Positions 7,766 to 16,105 of a stretch of 64,000 nucleotides of DNA are shown here, piece after piece; positions within the stretch are counted from its first letter, which is position 1; each line of letters starts with the position of its first letter. The notes under the pieces are model-generated. The model was given only the letters and a program-made list of their open reading frames with translations, had not been told where the DNA came from and did not search any database. The translations under genes were made by a program, and so were the position numbers. This stretch comes from an uncultured Bacteroidales bacterium (GTDB taxonomy: Bacteria; Bacteroidota; Bacteroidia; Bacteroidales; F082). The DNA lies in NCBI GenBank assembly GCA_905234275.1, contig CAJOHD010000001.1, positions 564,838-628,837 of the forward strand, given 5' to 3'.

Positions 7766-8395
7766 ATGGCAGACGGATATTTAGAGAAGCGCATGGAAGA
7801 ATTCGCTTCGGGCGCTAAGAAAACAGTAAAGCACGTTTCGTTGGACACTCTGTTTGAGAAAAACCGCAGCTATCGCGGGTATAAGAAAGACTTTGTGGTG
7901 ACTGGCGACATGCTGAAGCGCATAGTGAATGTGAATACTAAAATTGCATCGGGAAAGAACCAGCAGGTGTTGCGTTTTAAGCTTGTGACAAAAGGCGAGG
8001 ATGCTGATTTTGTGTTGAAGAATATCAAGCTCGGAGGCATGCTTCCAGAGTTGCATCTGCCGTATGAAGGCACTGAGCCTGAGGCGTTTATCATAGTCTG
8101 CACCTCGGCACCGGAGACCAAAATCATCGATATCGACCTTGGAATATCACTTCAGAGTATGTCGTTGAAAGCCACAGAGATGGGGCTCAACTGCGTGATG
8201 ATTTGCGCTTTCAACAAAGTGAATCTGGTGGAGCATTTCGGTTTGCAACATGAACCGTTGGCGATTTTGGCAGTGGGTAAGGGCGCTGAGAAGATCAAAC
8301 TGAAGACTATAGGCGTTGACGAGAGTCGCGCATATTACCGTGTTGACGGTGTGCATTATGTGCCTAAAGTGAAGCTTGACGATATCCTGATTTAG
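7766..8395 (+). CDS. Nitroreductase-family protein
   Basis: A 209-residue protein of the FMN-dependent nitroreductase fold. The start LDTLFEKNRSYRGYKKDFVVTGDML is the usual family entry (an R-S-x-R-like flavin-binding segment). ASGKNQQVLRF corresponds to the N-Q region, and IDLGISLQSMSLKATEMGLNCVMI is the helix found in all members. The C-terminus lacks the usual long extension, and the substrate is unknown. It lies between two DUF5686 paralogues on the other strand, with its start at a shared palindromic promoter and its stop overlapping the second paralogue by 4 nt. Confidence 0.82.
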   Translation: MADGYLEKRMEEFASGAKKTVKHVSLDTLFEKNRSYRGYKKDFVVTGDMLKRIVNVNTKIASGKNQQVLRFKLVTKGEDADFVLKNIKLGGMLPELHLPYEGTEPEAFIIVCTSAPETKIIDIDLGISLQSMSLKATEMGLNCVMICAFNKVNLVEHFGLQHEPLAILAVGKGAEKIKLKTIGVDESRAYYRVDGVHYVPKVKLDDILI

Positions 8396-10950
8396 AATTT
8401 TATTTTTATAGAGAAGAAAATTCCCCATTTGTCAACCTCGGGATGATCGAGGTAGTTGAATCGGCGTACATAGTCTATCCTTAAGATACTGAATATGTTA
8501 GCTATACCTATGCCGCCTTCGATATAAGGCTCTTTTTCCAAAGAATAGGTCTCGGTTTGCCCATCGGGATTGGTAGGGAATTTGAAGAGGTTCTCGTTGC
8601 CGTTTGCAGGGTTGCACTCGTTGGAAATTCCACCCCAGACAGCTTTTAGAGAAAACACTTCACGGAGTTTCAGTTTCCCAATGAGAGGCACTCGGTTGAG
8701 GAGGAATCCGTTCATGTTGTACTCAAACATCCCCTGAATGTAATACTGACTGACAAACTCATAATAGTTCATGAGGTTGAAACCTCTGTCGTCGTAGTAT
8801 ACTCCTTGATTTGCGCGGTGTACGAACAGGAGAGGATAAGGTGCTTCGCCCATAACCATGCCGCCTGTGATATCCAAATCGGCTATTCCGAGCACGCTCA
8901 AAAACCAGCGTTTGCTGAACATCGCCTGTATTTTGTGATATTCGTAATCAGAACCGAGATATTTGCCGCCATAAGCGTAACCAATAGTAAAAACAGGCGC
9001 TACAGAACTTGACAGAGGCTTGCGGTATTGATTATATTGAAACACTTTCTCGTTGTAAGCGAAACGTAAAGCCAATCCTATGCAGTTGGTAATGAACGGG
9101 TTGTAGATTTTTCCGCCGTTAGTCTCGTAAACGAGATCACCAAGCGGACGTTGCTCCTCATATTCGACAAACAGCTTCAGCCCGATTTGGTTTTCAGTCT
9201 CAAAATCGTACATCATTTTAGCCTTGTCGATGAAAAGCATCTTGTAGTTGGCCTGACGACTGATAGATCGTCCGAGACGGTCGATATCTTCGTTATAACT
9301 ATATCCGAATGAGCCCATTCGCGGGATGTCGGTGTTGTGCTCATAAGAGAGAGTGAGAAGATTCATCGGGAACTCCCACTGGTTGTTGACTTTTTTGTTG
9401 AACGAGTACATTACCTGTCCGCGATACTTGAATTTCTGGTCTCTCGTACCGTAAGCGAGAAATCCTTCAAGGAAAATGTGTTTGTGGAAGTTGGTGTTGG
9501 TTTTTGCTCCAAACCTCAGTCGCCAGCCTTCTATTTCGTTGTAACTCAGCATGTTGAACACTGGGCCGATGTCGATCGGACCACAATCGATGTAGTTGTA
9601 TCCAAGAGCCATCGCAGTTCCTGTTGCGAGCTTGAATCCTAATACCTGCTTGAGTTTTTCGGTATCTTCAGCTATGCGTTTTTCGTGATATGAGAGGCTG
9701 TCGGTACGTTTTGTGTCCCAATATTCCTCATCTTCACGATGATCGTAGAACGCTTTGCTTCGTGTTTTAGCCGGCTTGTTGGCATAAAAACTATTCGGCA
9801 ACGGCTGATTTATCTGGATGTTTGAGAAGACACCAGAACGTTTTCCGTGAAGGGCTACACCGAGATAATAAATGTCGGCCACGAGGTTATAGCGAGTAGG
9901 CATCATCACCGAGCCGACTTTCTCATATTCCTGTTCAAACATCATGGCTTCGACGAAGTTGGTGCCTGAATGACGAGGAAGCTGCAGCTGCACCTTCTTT
10001 ACCATATACGAGGAGTCGTTGGTAATCCAAAGACTGCCGCAAAGGCCCATATCCATCTGGTTGGCGGGAGTGAACGACAAAACGATACATTTCTCATTAT
10101 CGTATTGAACCGTGTCGACTATATAAAAATGATAGAAAGTGATTGCTATCGGCGACATAGGGGAGGTGTAGGCGTTGTTGAAAAGGTTGATGTTGCGATC
10201 GTACACATCGACAAACCCTATCCAGTTGTCGATAACCGCCTCCATGGAAGTGTAATCAAAGAATTTGCTGATCAAAACGTCTTTAGTATCAATGACTTCC
10301 GTTGTGAGGCAATGCGGCTCCTTGCGGTAATAAGTCTTTGATAAAGTCTCAACAAAATACAACGAGAGATAATTTCTGCCAGTCAGCTCGGATGGACGGA
10401 TGTTTTCGCAAACGAATTTCATGTTTCTCATAAACCACCTGTCTTCAAGGTTGTTGCTGAGATTTGACGGACCTAGTTCCAGTTTGCTGTACTCGTCATA
10501 TTGGTAATAGTCGAATCCCGAGAGGCTATTGCGTTCAGCGTTTTTCTGCACCTTTCTTATGAGATCGACCGCTGAGTTGTTTTTTCGACTGTATCGCTCT
10601 TTGATTTTTCGCTGAGCTTTGACTTCGGCCTTGGGTAACGTTATCGACACCGATTCCATCTTCACATCGATGGTTTGTGTAGTGAAACGTTTGATTTTCA
10701 CCATATAAGGCTTATAGCCAGCATATTCAAAGGTCAGATAGTCGAAAATCTTATCTGATTCGAGACGATAAACACCATTGACATCGCTGGTGGTTCCAAA
10801 TGTCTGACCATCAACGGTGTATGAGATGTTGGCGTATGGTAAAGTCTCTCCTGATTCTATATCAATAATTTTGCCTTTCACAACTGTCTGTTGCGCCAGA
10901 GTCACCACGGAGGTAAGTAATATTGATATTATCAGGAGACACTTTTTCAT
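8392..10950 (-). CDS. DUF5686 outer-membrane protein (copy 2)
   Basis: 852 residues with the same plan as the protein at 5315: signal peptide (1-19, ending TLAQ), regulatory-like beta-sandwich (about 22-105, GTTSDVNGVYRLES and FEYAGYKPY), DUF5686 core containing DHREDEEYWDTKRTDSLS, and a C-terminal barrel ending in FFSIKIKF. The DEEYW(N/D)T.RTDSL block is shared by both paralogues (EKDEEYWNTYRTDSLN in the other). It begins 3 nt after the glmS stop codon, so it is probably co-transcribed with glmS. That link suggests an envelope role, but the biochemical function is unknown. Confidence 0.86.
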   Translation of the reverse strand: MKKCLLIISILLTSVVTLAQQTVVKGKIIDIESGETLPYANISYTVDGQTFGTTSDVNGVYRLESDKIFDYLTFEYAGYKPYMVKIKRFTTQTIDVKMESVSITLPKAEVKAQRKIKERYSRKNNSAVDLIRKVQKNAERNSLSGFDYYQYDEYSKLELGPSNLSNNLEDRWFMRNMKFVCENIRPSELTGRNYLSLYFVETLSKTYYRKEPHCLTTEVIDTKDVLISKFFDYTSMEAVIDNWIGFVDVYDRNINLFNNAYTSPMSPIAITFYHFYIVDTVQYDNEKCIVLSFTPANQMDMGLCGSLWITNDSSYMVKKVQLQLPRHSGTNFVEAMMFEQEYEKVGSVMMPTRYNLVADIYYLGVALHGKRSGVFSNIQINQPLPNSFYANKPAKTRSKAFYDHREDEEYWDTKRTDSLSYHEKRIAEDTEKLKQVLGFKLATGTAMALGYNYIDCGPIDIGPVFNMLSYNEIEGWRLRFGAKTNTNFHKHIFLEGFLAYGTRDQKFKYRGQVMYSFNKKVNNQWEFPMNLLTLSYEHNTDIPRMGSFGYSYNEDIDRLGRSISRQANYKMLFIDKAKMMYDFETENQIGLKLFVEYEEQRPLGDLVYETNGGKIYNPFITNCIGLALRFAYNEKVFQYNQYRKPLSSSVAPVFTIGYAYGGKYLGSDYEYHKIQAMFSKRWFLSVLGIADLDITGGMVMGEAPYPLLFVHRANQGVYYDDRGFNLMNYYEFVSQYYIQGMFEYNMNGFLLNRVPLIGKLKLREVFSLKAVWGGISNECNPANGNENLFKFPTNPDGQTETYSLEKEPYIEGGIGIANIFSILRIDYVRRFNYLDHPEVDKWGIFFSIKIKF

Positions 10951-10953
10951 TCA

Positions 10954-12798
10954 TTATTCAACGGTTACGGATTTTGCCAGGTTACGAGGCTGGTCGACGT
11001 TGCAGCCGCGCAGCACGGCGATGTAGTAGGCGAGGAGCTGCAGCGGGATGGTGGCGAGCAACGGGGCGTAAGTGCATTCTGTATCAGGGATTTCGATGAC
11101 GTAATCAGACATCTCTTTTACCAGAACGTCGCCTTCTGTCACTACACTGATAATCTTTCCGTGACGAGCTTTCACTTCCTGAACGTTGGAAACGACCTTC
11201 TCGTAAGTTGACTTGTTGGTAGCGATGAAGATAACAGGCATGTCCTTGTCGATCAAAGCGATAGGACCGTGTTTCATCTCAGCTGCCGGATAACCTTCAG
11301 CGTGGATGTATGATATCTCCTTGAGCTTCAAAGCGCCTTCAAGAGCCACCGGGAAGTTCTGCAAACGTCCGAGATAGATGGCATTGTGGCAGTCTTTCAT
11401 CTCAGCTGCGATATCTTTCACGATGGCGCTTCTCTCCAAAGTGGTCTGAATCTTCTCAGGAATCATGTCGAGTTCGTGGATGAGCTCCATAATCTTTGAT
11501 TTCGGCAGATGTCCGTTGAGCTCAGCGAGATGTATTGCGAGCATGGTCAAAACTGCTACCTGAGCTGTAAATGCTTTTGTTGAAGCAACACCGATTTCCG
11601 GACCTGCGTGGGTGTAGATGCCGGCGTTGGTAGCACGCGAAATTGACGATCCGATAACGTTGCAGATGCCCAGAACGGTTGCGCCTTTTTCTTTCGCAAT
11701 CTCAATGGCTGCAAGGGTGTCGGCTGTCTCACCTGACTGTGAGATGGCGATTACGACATCGTCAGGGAAGATGACAGGTTCACGATAACGGAACTCTGAG
11801 GCGTATTCCACCTTTACGCGGATGCCGGCATAAATCTCAATGAGATAGCTGCCCACGAGAGCTGCGTGCCATGATGTTCCGCATGCCACAATGATGATGT
11901 TGCGAGCGTTGAGAATCTTCTTCTCATAGTCGAAGATACCGCCTAATGTGATTTTTCCAAGATCTGCGTGCAGACGTCCACGCATAGTATCGCGCACCGT
12001 GGTCGGCTGCTCGTAAATCTCTTTCAGCATGAAGTGCTCAAAGCCGCCTTTTTCAATAGATTCGAGGTTCAGCTGGAGTTCTTGTATATAAGGTGTCATC
12101 TCGACATCGTCGATGGTCTTGAGTTTCAACTCTTCGCCGAGTTTCACCTTCACAACCTCTTCATTTTCAATATAAACCACCTGTGACGTCATTCCGACGA
12201 TAGGGGTTGCGTCAGAAGCGATGAAGAACTCACCTTCGCCTATACCTATTACCATAGGACTGCCTTTACGCGCTGCAATTATGGTGTCGGGATGGCTTTT
12301 TTCAATCAAAGCGATAGCGTATGCACCGTTGACGTGGTTGAGAGCAATACGGGTAGCTTCAAACAAATCGACTTTCTGAGTGAGCTGCACGTCCTCGATG
12401 AGGTTCACCAAAACTTCAGTATCAGTGCTCGATTTGAACTTGTAGCCACGTTTACCTAATTCTTTTTTAATGGTCAGATAATTCTCGATGATTCCGTTAT
12501 GAATCATGGCTAAATTACCTGAACGAGATATGTGCGGATGGGCGTTGATGTCATTAGGTTCACCATGTGTTGCCCAACGGGTATGGGCTATACCGATATG
12601 TCCACTTGTATCTTTTCCTGATGCAAACGACACTAAATCAGACACTTTGCCTTTTGTCTTATAAACATTGAGTTCATTTTTCTCGTTAAGCAGAGCCACT
12701 CCGGCGCTGTCGTAACCACGATATTCGAGGCGTTTCAAACCGTTAATCAAAATCGGATAGGCGTCTCTTTTACCAATGTATGCTACTATTCCGCACAT
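10954..12798 (-). CDS. glmS: Glucosamine-fructose-6-P aminotransferase
   Basis: Isomerising glutamine-fructose-6-phosphate transaminase, making glucosamine-6-phosphate, the first step to UDP-GlcNAc for peptidoglycan and LPS. The N-terminal nucleophile Cys follows the initiator Met (MCGIVAYIG). The class II amidotransferase domain covers about 1-220, with RGYDSAG and HTRWATHGEPN. Two SIS domains follow, with SQSGETADTLAA and GRLQNFPVALEGALKLKEI, and the conserved end PRNLAKSVTVE is present. 614 residues, full length. First gene of a unit with the downstream DUF5686 gene. No glmS-ribozyme-sized leader exists: the leader is only about 35 nt. Confidence 0.98.
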   Translation of the reverse strand: MCGIVAYIGKRDAYPILINGLKRLEYRGYDSAGVALLNEKNELNVYKTKGKVSDLVSFASGKDTSGHIGIAHTRWATHGEPNDINAHPHISRSGNLAMIHNGIIENYLTIKKELGKRGYKFKSSTDTEVLVNLIEDVQLTQKVDLFEATRIALNHVNGAYAIALIEKSHPDTIIAARKGSPMVIGIGEGEFFIASDATPIVGMTSQVVYIENEEVVKVKLGEELKLKTIDDVEMTPYIQELQLNLESIEKGGFEHFMLKEIYEQPTTVRDTMRGRLHADLGKITLGGIFDYEKKILNARNIIIVACGTSWHAALVGSYLIEIYAGIRVKVEYASEFRYREPVIFPDDVVIAISQSGETADTLAAIEIAKEKGATVLGICNVIGSSISRATNAGIYTHAGPEIGVASTKAFTAQVAVLTMLAIHLAELNGHLPKSKIMELIHELDMIPEKIQTTLERSAIVKDIAAEMKDCHNAIYLGRLQNFPVALEGALKLKEISYIHAEGYPAAEMKHGPIALIDKDMPVIFIATNKSTYEKVVSNVQEVKARHGKIISVVTEGDVLVKEMSDYVIEIPDTECTYAPLLATIPLQLLAYYIAVLRGCNVDQPRNLAKSVTVE

Positions 12799-12838
12799 AT
12801 TAAAATGATTTTAAAATCTAAAATATTTATTCAACTTG

Positions 12839-12846
12839 CAAAGATA
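12839..12846 (-). promoter_or_regulatory. glmS promoter, -7 box
   Basis: TATCTTTG followed by C on the minus strand, leaving a leader of about 35 nt before the glmS ATG. Confidence 0.7.
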
Positions 12847-12930
12847 ATTTTTTCTGAAATATGATTGAAAAATAATTTCAAAAATTAGTAAAAAATTTTA
12901 CCATTTTGTTTTTGTATCCTAAAATTTTGC

Positions 12931-12938
12931 TATTTTTG
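12931..12938 (+). promoter_or_regulatory. Promoter of the hdr-like operon
   Basis: TATTTTTG followed by C. TTTG at 12905-12908 is a possible -33 element with a 22-nt spacer. It lies 43 nt before the first ATG and is the only promoter-like site seen for the five genes to 17847. Confidence 0.7.
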
Positions 12939-12981
12939 CAACCTGTTAGTAAAATGATTTACTATATACTAATTTACTTTT

Positions 12982-13695
12982 ATGGAATATAGGTTTAAAG
13001 GACATCTTGTAGAGGAATTATATAAGGATTACAGGATAAAAGAGGGCATGAAGGCGTGCATGAACTGCGGTGTTTGCACAGCTGTCTGTCCGGCTGCCGA
13101 GTTTTACAAATACAATCCGAAGAACATTGTGAACATCGTCGCGCGTAAAAACGAGGACGATCTGGAGGAACTCTTGAAGAGCGACACCATCTGGTACTGC
13201 GGTGAGTGTATGTCGTGTGTGACACGTTGTCCAAGAGCTAATGCACCGGGATTGGTGATTATGGCTTTGCGAAAACTTTCGATGAGAAGCGGACTTTACA
13301 TGCAATCTGAGAAGGGAAGACAGCAGTATGTGGTGGTTAAAGACTTGTGCAGCAATATTTTAAACTACGGTTATTGCGTTTATCCACGAACTTTTTCCTA
13401 CGAGACTCATAAGGAATTCGGTCCTGTGGGCAAGTGGATTAACGATAATTTGGACGATTTGCATGCTCGCATGGGCTCTAACCTCGATGGTGACGGTCCC
13501 GGCGGACTGCGTAAGATTCCGAAGGAGAGTCTCGACCAGCTGAAGAACATCTTCGACGTGACAGGCGCCACTGAGCTGATGGAACAAGTCTTGAGCGACG
13601 CACATCAGGAGGCTGTGAAAGAAAACCTCTCCGATGAGGAATATTTTATGAAAGTTTATACTGAAAACGACTGGGAAAAACATTTAAACCATTAG
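12982..13695 (+). CDS. HdrC-like 2x[4Fe-4S] protein
   Basis: A 237-residue iron-sulfur protein like heterodisulfide reductase subunit C. It has two four-cysteine motifs: C26, C29, C32, C36 (CMNCGVCTAVCP) and C73, C76, C79, C83 (CGECMSCVTRCP). The rest is a helical extension of about 150 residues without recognisable motifs, longer than archaeal HdrC. It has no signal peptide or membrane segment, so it should be cytoplasmic. It is the first gene of a five-gene unit, 3 nt before the HdrB-like gene, and should pass electrons between the HdrA-like flavoprotein and the HdrB-like subunit. Confidence 0.9.
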   Translation: MEYRFKGHLVEELYKDYRIKEGMKACMNCGVCTAVCPAAEFYKYNPKNIVNIVARKNEDDLEELLKSDTIWYCGECMSCVTRCPRANAPGLVIMALRKLSMRSGLYMQSEKGRQQYVVVKDLCSNILNYGYCVYPRTFSYETHKEFGPVGKWINDNLDDLHARMGSNLDGDGPGGLRKIPKESLDQLKNIFDVTGATELMEQVLSDAHQEAVKENLSDEEYFMKVYTENDWEKHLNH

Positions 13696-13698
13696 ACA

Positions 13699-14769
13699 AT
13701 GATTATTGAAGGAAAACAGAAGATCTGGGCTGATTATCAGAAAGACATTCCCGATGACCATTATTTTTATGTGAGAAGCTGCATCCGTCAGGCGTTTTGG
13801 CCTGGTTCGGAGGTGACTTTCTTAGACATCACAAGGAATAAACTTGGCAAGGATTTTTACGAGAATCCATATCATACAACATGCGGCGGCATTGCATATC
13901 ACAGCGACACCATCCCTCAGGAGACGGCAATGACTATCATCGCGCGTCAGTTCGCGTTGATGAAGGAGAGCGGCTACGAAAACTATGTCTGCTCCTGCAT
14001 CACCTCGTTCGGATGCTACACCGAGACACTTGAGACATGGCACGAATATCCTGAGCTGGAGGCTAAGATTCGCCAATATCTCTGGGATTCATGCAAGAAA
14101 GAGTTCGCAAAGCCGAAATATCTCGCTCACGCAAGCGACATCATCTATAAATTCCGTTTCGAGATTGCCAAACAGATGAAGTTCCCGCTCGTGAACGCCA
14201 AGACCGGCAAGCCTTTGAAGGTGGTCGAGCACATCGGATGCCACTATTCGAAGATGTTCCCTTCGAAGGGCTTCGGAGGTGCTGAATATCCGCATGTCCT
14301 CGTCGGTATGATAGAGGCATGGGGCGGCGAGGTCGTCGACTACCCGGAACGCCGTCAGTGCTGCGGTTTCGGATTCCGTCAGTATTTCGTGCAGGCCAAC
14401 AGAGGCTATTCGGAGTCGAACACTCATAAGAAATTCGAGTCGATGGAGCCATACGAGCCGGATCTTATCATCACCAACTGTCCGGGATGCCCTTATTTCC
14501 TTGACAGATGGCAATATGTCATCGCTGAGCAGACCGGCAAGACCTACGGCAAGAACGGCTACGGTATCCCTGCCTTGACATACGAGGAAGTGGCTGGCCT
14601 GGTGATGGGCTACGACCCATGGGACCTTGGCTTGCAGATGCATCAGGTGGCAATTGAGCCATTGCTTGAAAAGATGGGAATACCATACGATCCGAAACAA
14701 AAGTATCAGGGTTTGAACGGCAAAGACCTCGGTCAGCCGATGTGCCCATCATGTATTAAATCAGTTTGA
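13699..14769 (+). CDS. HdrB-like CCG-domain protein
   Basis: A 356-residue protein resembling HdrB, which carries the disulfide-reducing centre. The C-terminal cysteine-rich (CCG) domain is clear: HIGCHYSKMFP, then QCCGFGFRQ and TNCPGCPYF, with the C-x(n)-CCG-x(n)-CxxC pattern that binds the noncubane cluster in methanogen HdrB. The N-terminal copy is looser (HTTCGGIAYH, CSCITSFGCYTE). In a bacterium without coenzyme M the substrate must differ from the archaeal heterodisulfide, and nothing here identifies it. The next gene starts 11 nt after the stop. Confidence 0.88.
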   Translation: MIIEGKQKIWADYQKDIPDDHYFYVRSCIRQAFWPGSEVTFLDITRNKLGKDFYENPYHTTCGGIAYHSDTIPQETAMTIIARQFALMKESGYENYVCSCITSFGCYTETLETWHEYPELEAKIRQYLWDSCKKEFAKPKYLAHASDIIYKFRFEIAKQMKFPLVNAKTGKPLKVVEHIGCHYSKMFPSKGFGGAEYPHVLVGMIEAWGGEVVDYPERRQCCGFGFRQYFVQANRGYSESNTHKKFESMEPYEPDLIITNCPGCPYFLDRWQYVIAEQTGKTYGKNGYGIPALTYEEVAGLVMGYDPWDLGLQMHQVAIEPLLEKMGIPYDPKQKYQGLNGKDLGQPMCPSCIKSV

Positions 14770-14780
14770 AAATCAACGTT

Positions 14781-15791
14781 ATGAAAGAAAATATATTGAT
14801 TATTGGCGGTGGAGCCGCCGGAATGGAAGCAGCCACACAGTTGCAAAAGATGGGGCTGACCCCGATTATTGTTGAAAAAAGCGAGCATCTTGGCGGACAT
14901 ATCGCACAGTGGGACAGACTGTTCCCTGCGTTTCATCCTGCTAAAGACGTGGTGGATCAGATGCTCAATCAGGTGAAAGACGTTAAGACTTATCTTAATA
15001 CAGAAGTTACTGATATTCAGCGCAATTCTGATGGTTTTAAGGCCATTTTAAGCAATAATGAGACCATTGACGCGAAGGCTGTGATTCTTGCAACAGGATT
15101 TGACATTTTCAAGGCTGAGAGAAAACAGGAATACGGCTACGGTATCTATAACAATGTGATGACCAGCGTTGAACTGGAGAATTTCTTCAGGACAGGCAAT
15201 GATGCGCGCATCAACAACCCGAAAAAGATAGGTTTTGTGCATTGTGTCGGCGCCCGCGACGTGAAGGTTTGCAACACATACTGCTCGAAAGTGTGCTGCA
15301 CCACAGCATTGAAACAGGCCTGCGAGATCAAGGAAGTGTTCCCGGATGCTGAGGTCTACACCTTCTACATGGATTTGCGAATGTTCGGCCCAGGTTATGA
15401 AGACCTTTATCTTAAAACACAGAAAGATTTCGACGTGAAATGCGTGCGTGGTCGTGTTTGCGAGGTCTCAGAAGACATGGACGGCAAGCTCGTCATCAAG
15501 GCTGAAGACACCTTGTTTGGCAAGCCTTTGAAGATGACTCTTGACGTGCTCGTTTTGATGTGCAGCATGGAAAAGAACAAGAGCATCGACGTAATACAGC
15601 AGAAACTCGGAGTTGCTAATAACAGCGATGGTTTCATGCAGAATAAGGATATGTATCTTGGTATGAACGGTACTGCACAGGACGGTGTTTTCGTTGCCGG
15701 TGCCTGCACCGCTCCGAAGTCGCTGCCTGATACCATTGGAGAAGCACGCTCAGTGGCAACACAAGTGTTTAACTACATAAACAGCAAGTAG
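14781..15791 (+). CDS. HdrA/QmoA-like flavoprotein
   Basis: A 336-residue FAD-dependent oxidoreductase like the core of HdrA or QmoA. The dinucleotide-binding motif is IIGGGAAGMEAA near the N-terminus. A cysteine patch follows in CVGARDVKVCNTYCSKVCC, typical of HdrA proteins that bind an extra Fe-S cluster, and FVAGACTAPKSLPDTIGEA is the C-terminal FAD contact. It is much shorter than methanogen HdrA because the added ferredoxin domains are absent. ATG 14781 is chosen; the upstream TTG 14766 overlaps the previous stop. It is the likely flavin entry or branch point for electrons in this complex. Confidence 0.88.
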   Translation: MKENILIIGGGAAGMEAATQLQKMGLTPIIVEKSEHLGGHIAQWDRLFPAFHPAKDVVDQMLNQVKDVKTYLNTEVTDIQRNSDGFKAILSNNETIDAKAVILATGFDIFKAERKQEYGYGIYNNVMTSVELENFFRTGNDARINNPKKIGFVHCVGARDVKVCNTYCSKVCCTTALKQACEIKEVFPDAEVYTFYMDLRMFGPGYEDLYLKTQKDFDVKCVRGRVCEVSEDMDGKLVIKAEDTLFGKPLKMTLDVLVLMCSMEKNKSIDVIQQKLGVANNSDGFMQNKDMYLGMNGTAQDGVFVAGACTAPKSLPDTIGEARSVATQVFNYINSK

Positions 15792-15793
15792 TT

Positions 15794-16105
15794 ATGGATT
15801 TTGGATTCTGTTTATCACCAAGTTCGCATGTCAAGATGGATAGTGTCGACCTGACGACGTTCAACCATCTGAAGGAGACCAATCCTGACATCAACACTTG
15901 CATCGCATGTGGCTCATGTACAGCGACTTGCACCGCAGGAAACTTCACTGAGATGAGCTTCCGCCGCATTCTTTTGATGCTTCAGAGAGGCAAAGAAGAA
16001 GAGGCAAAGAAAATGATTCAACGTTGCATGCTTTGCGGCAAATGCACACTCGTTTGTCCGCGTGGCATCAATATTCGTAAGATTTTGTTAGACATTACAC
16101 GATGA
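15794..16105 (+). CDS. HdrC-like small iron-sulfur protein
   Basis: A 103-residue dicluster ferredoxin-type protein. C36, C39, C42, C46 (CIACGSCTATC) and C78, C81, C84, C88 (CMLCGKCTLVCP) each fit a [4Fe-4S] site, and the spacing is that of HdrC/DsrK-type proteins. It begins 2 nt after the flavoprotein gene, and its stop overlaps the next start (ATGA at 16102-16105), implying translational coupling. It is a second HdrC in the same operon and probably links the soluble subunits to the membrane subunit. Confidence 0.9.
   Translation: MDFGFCLSPSSHVKMDSVDLTTFNHLKETNPDINTCIACGSCTATCTAGNFTEMSFRRILLMLQRGKEEEAKKMIQRCMLCGKCTLVCPRGINIRKILLDITR

Noticed and set aside
10954..12846. glmS ribozyme or other riboswitch
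   Set aside because: The leader is only about 35 nt. No room for a structured element.
14766..14780. TTG start for the HdrA-like protein
   Set aside because: It overlaps the stop codon of the previous gene. ATG 14781 starts directly before the FAD motif.
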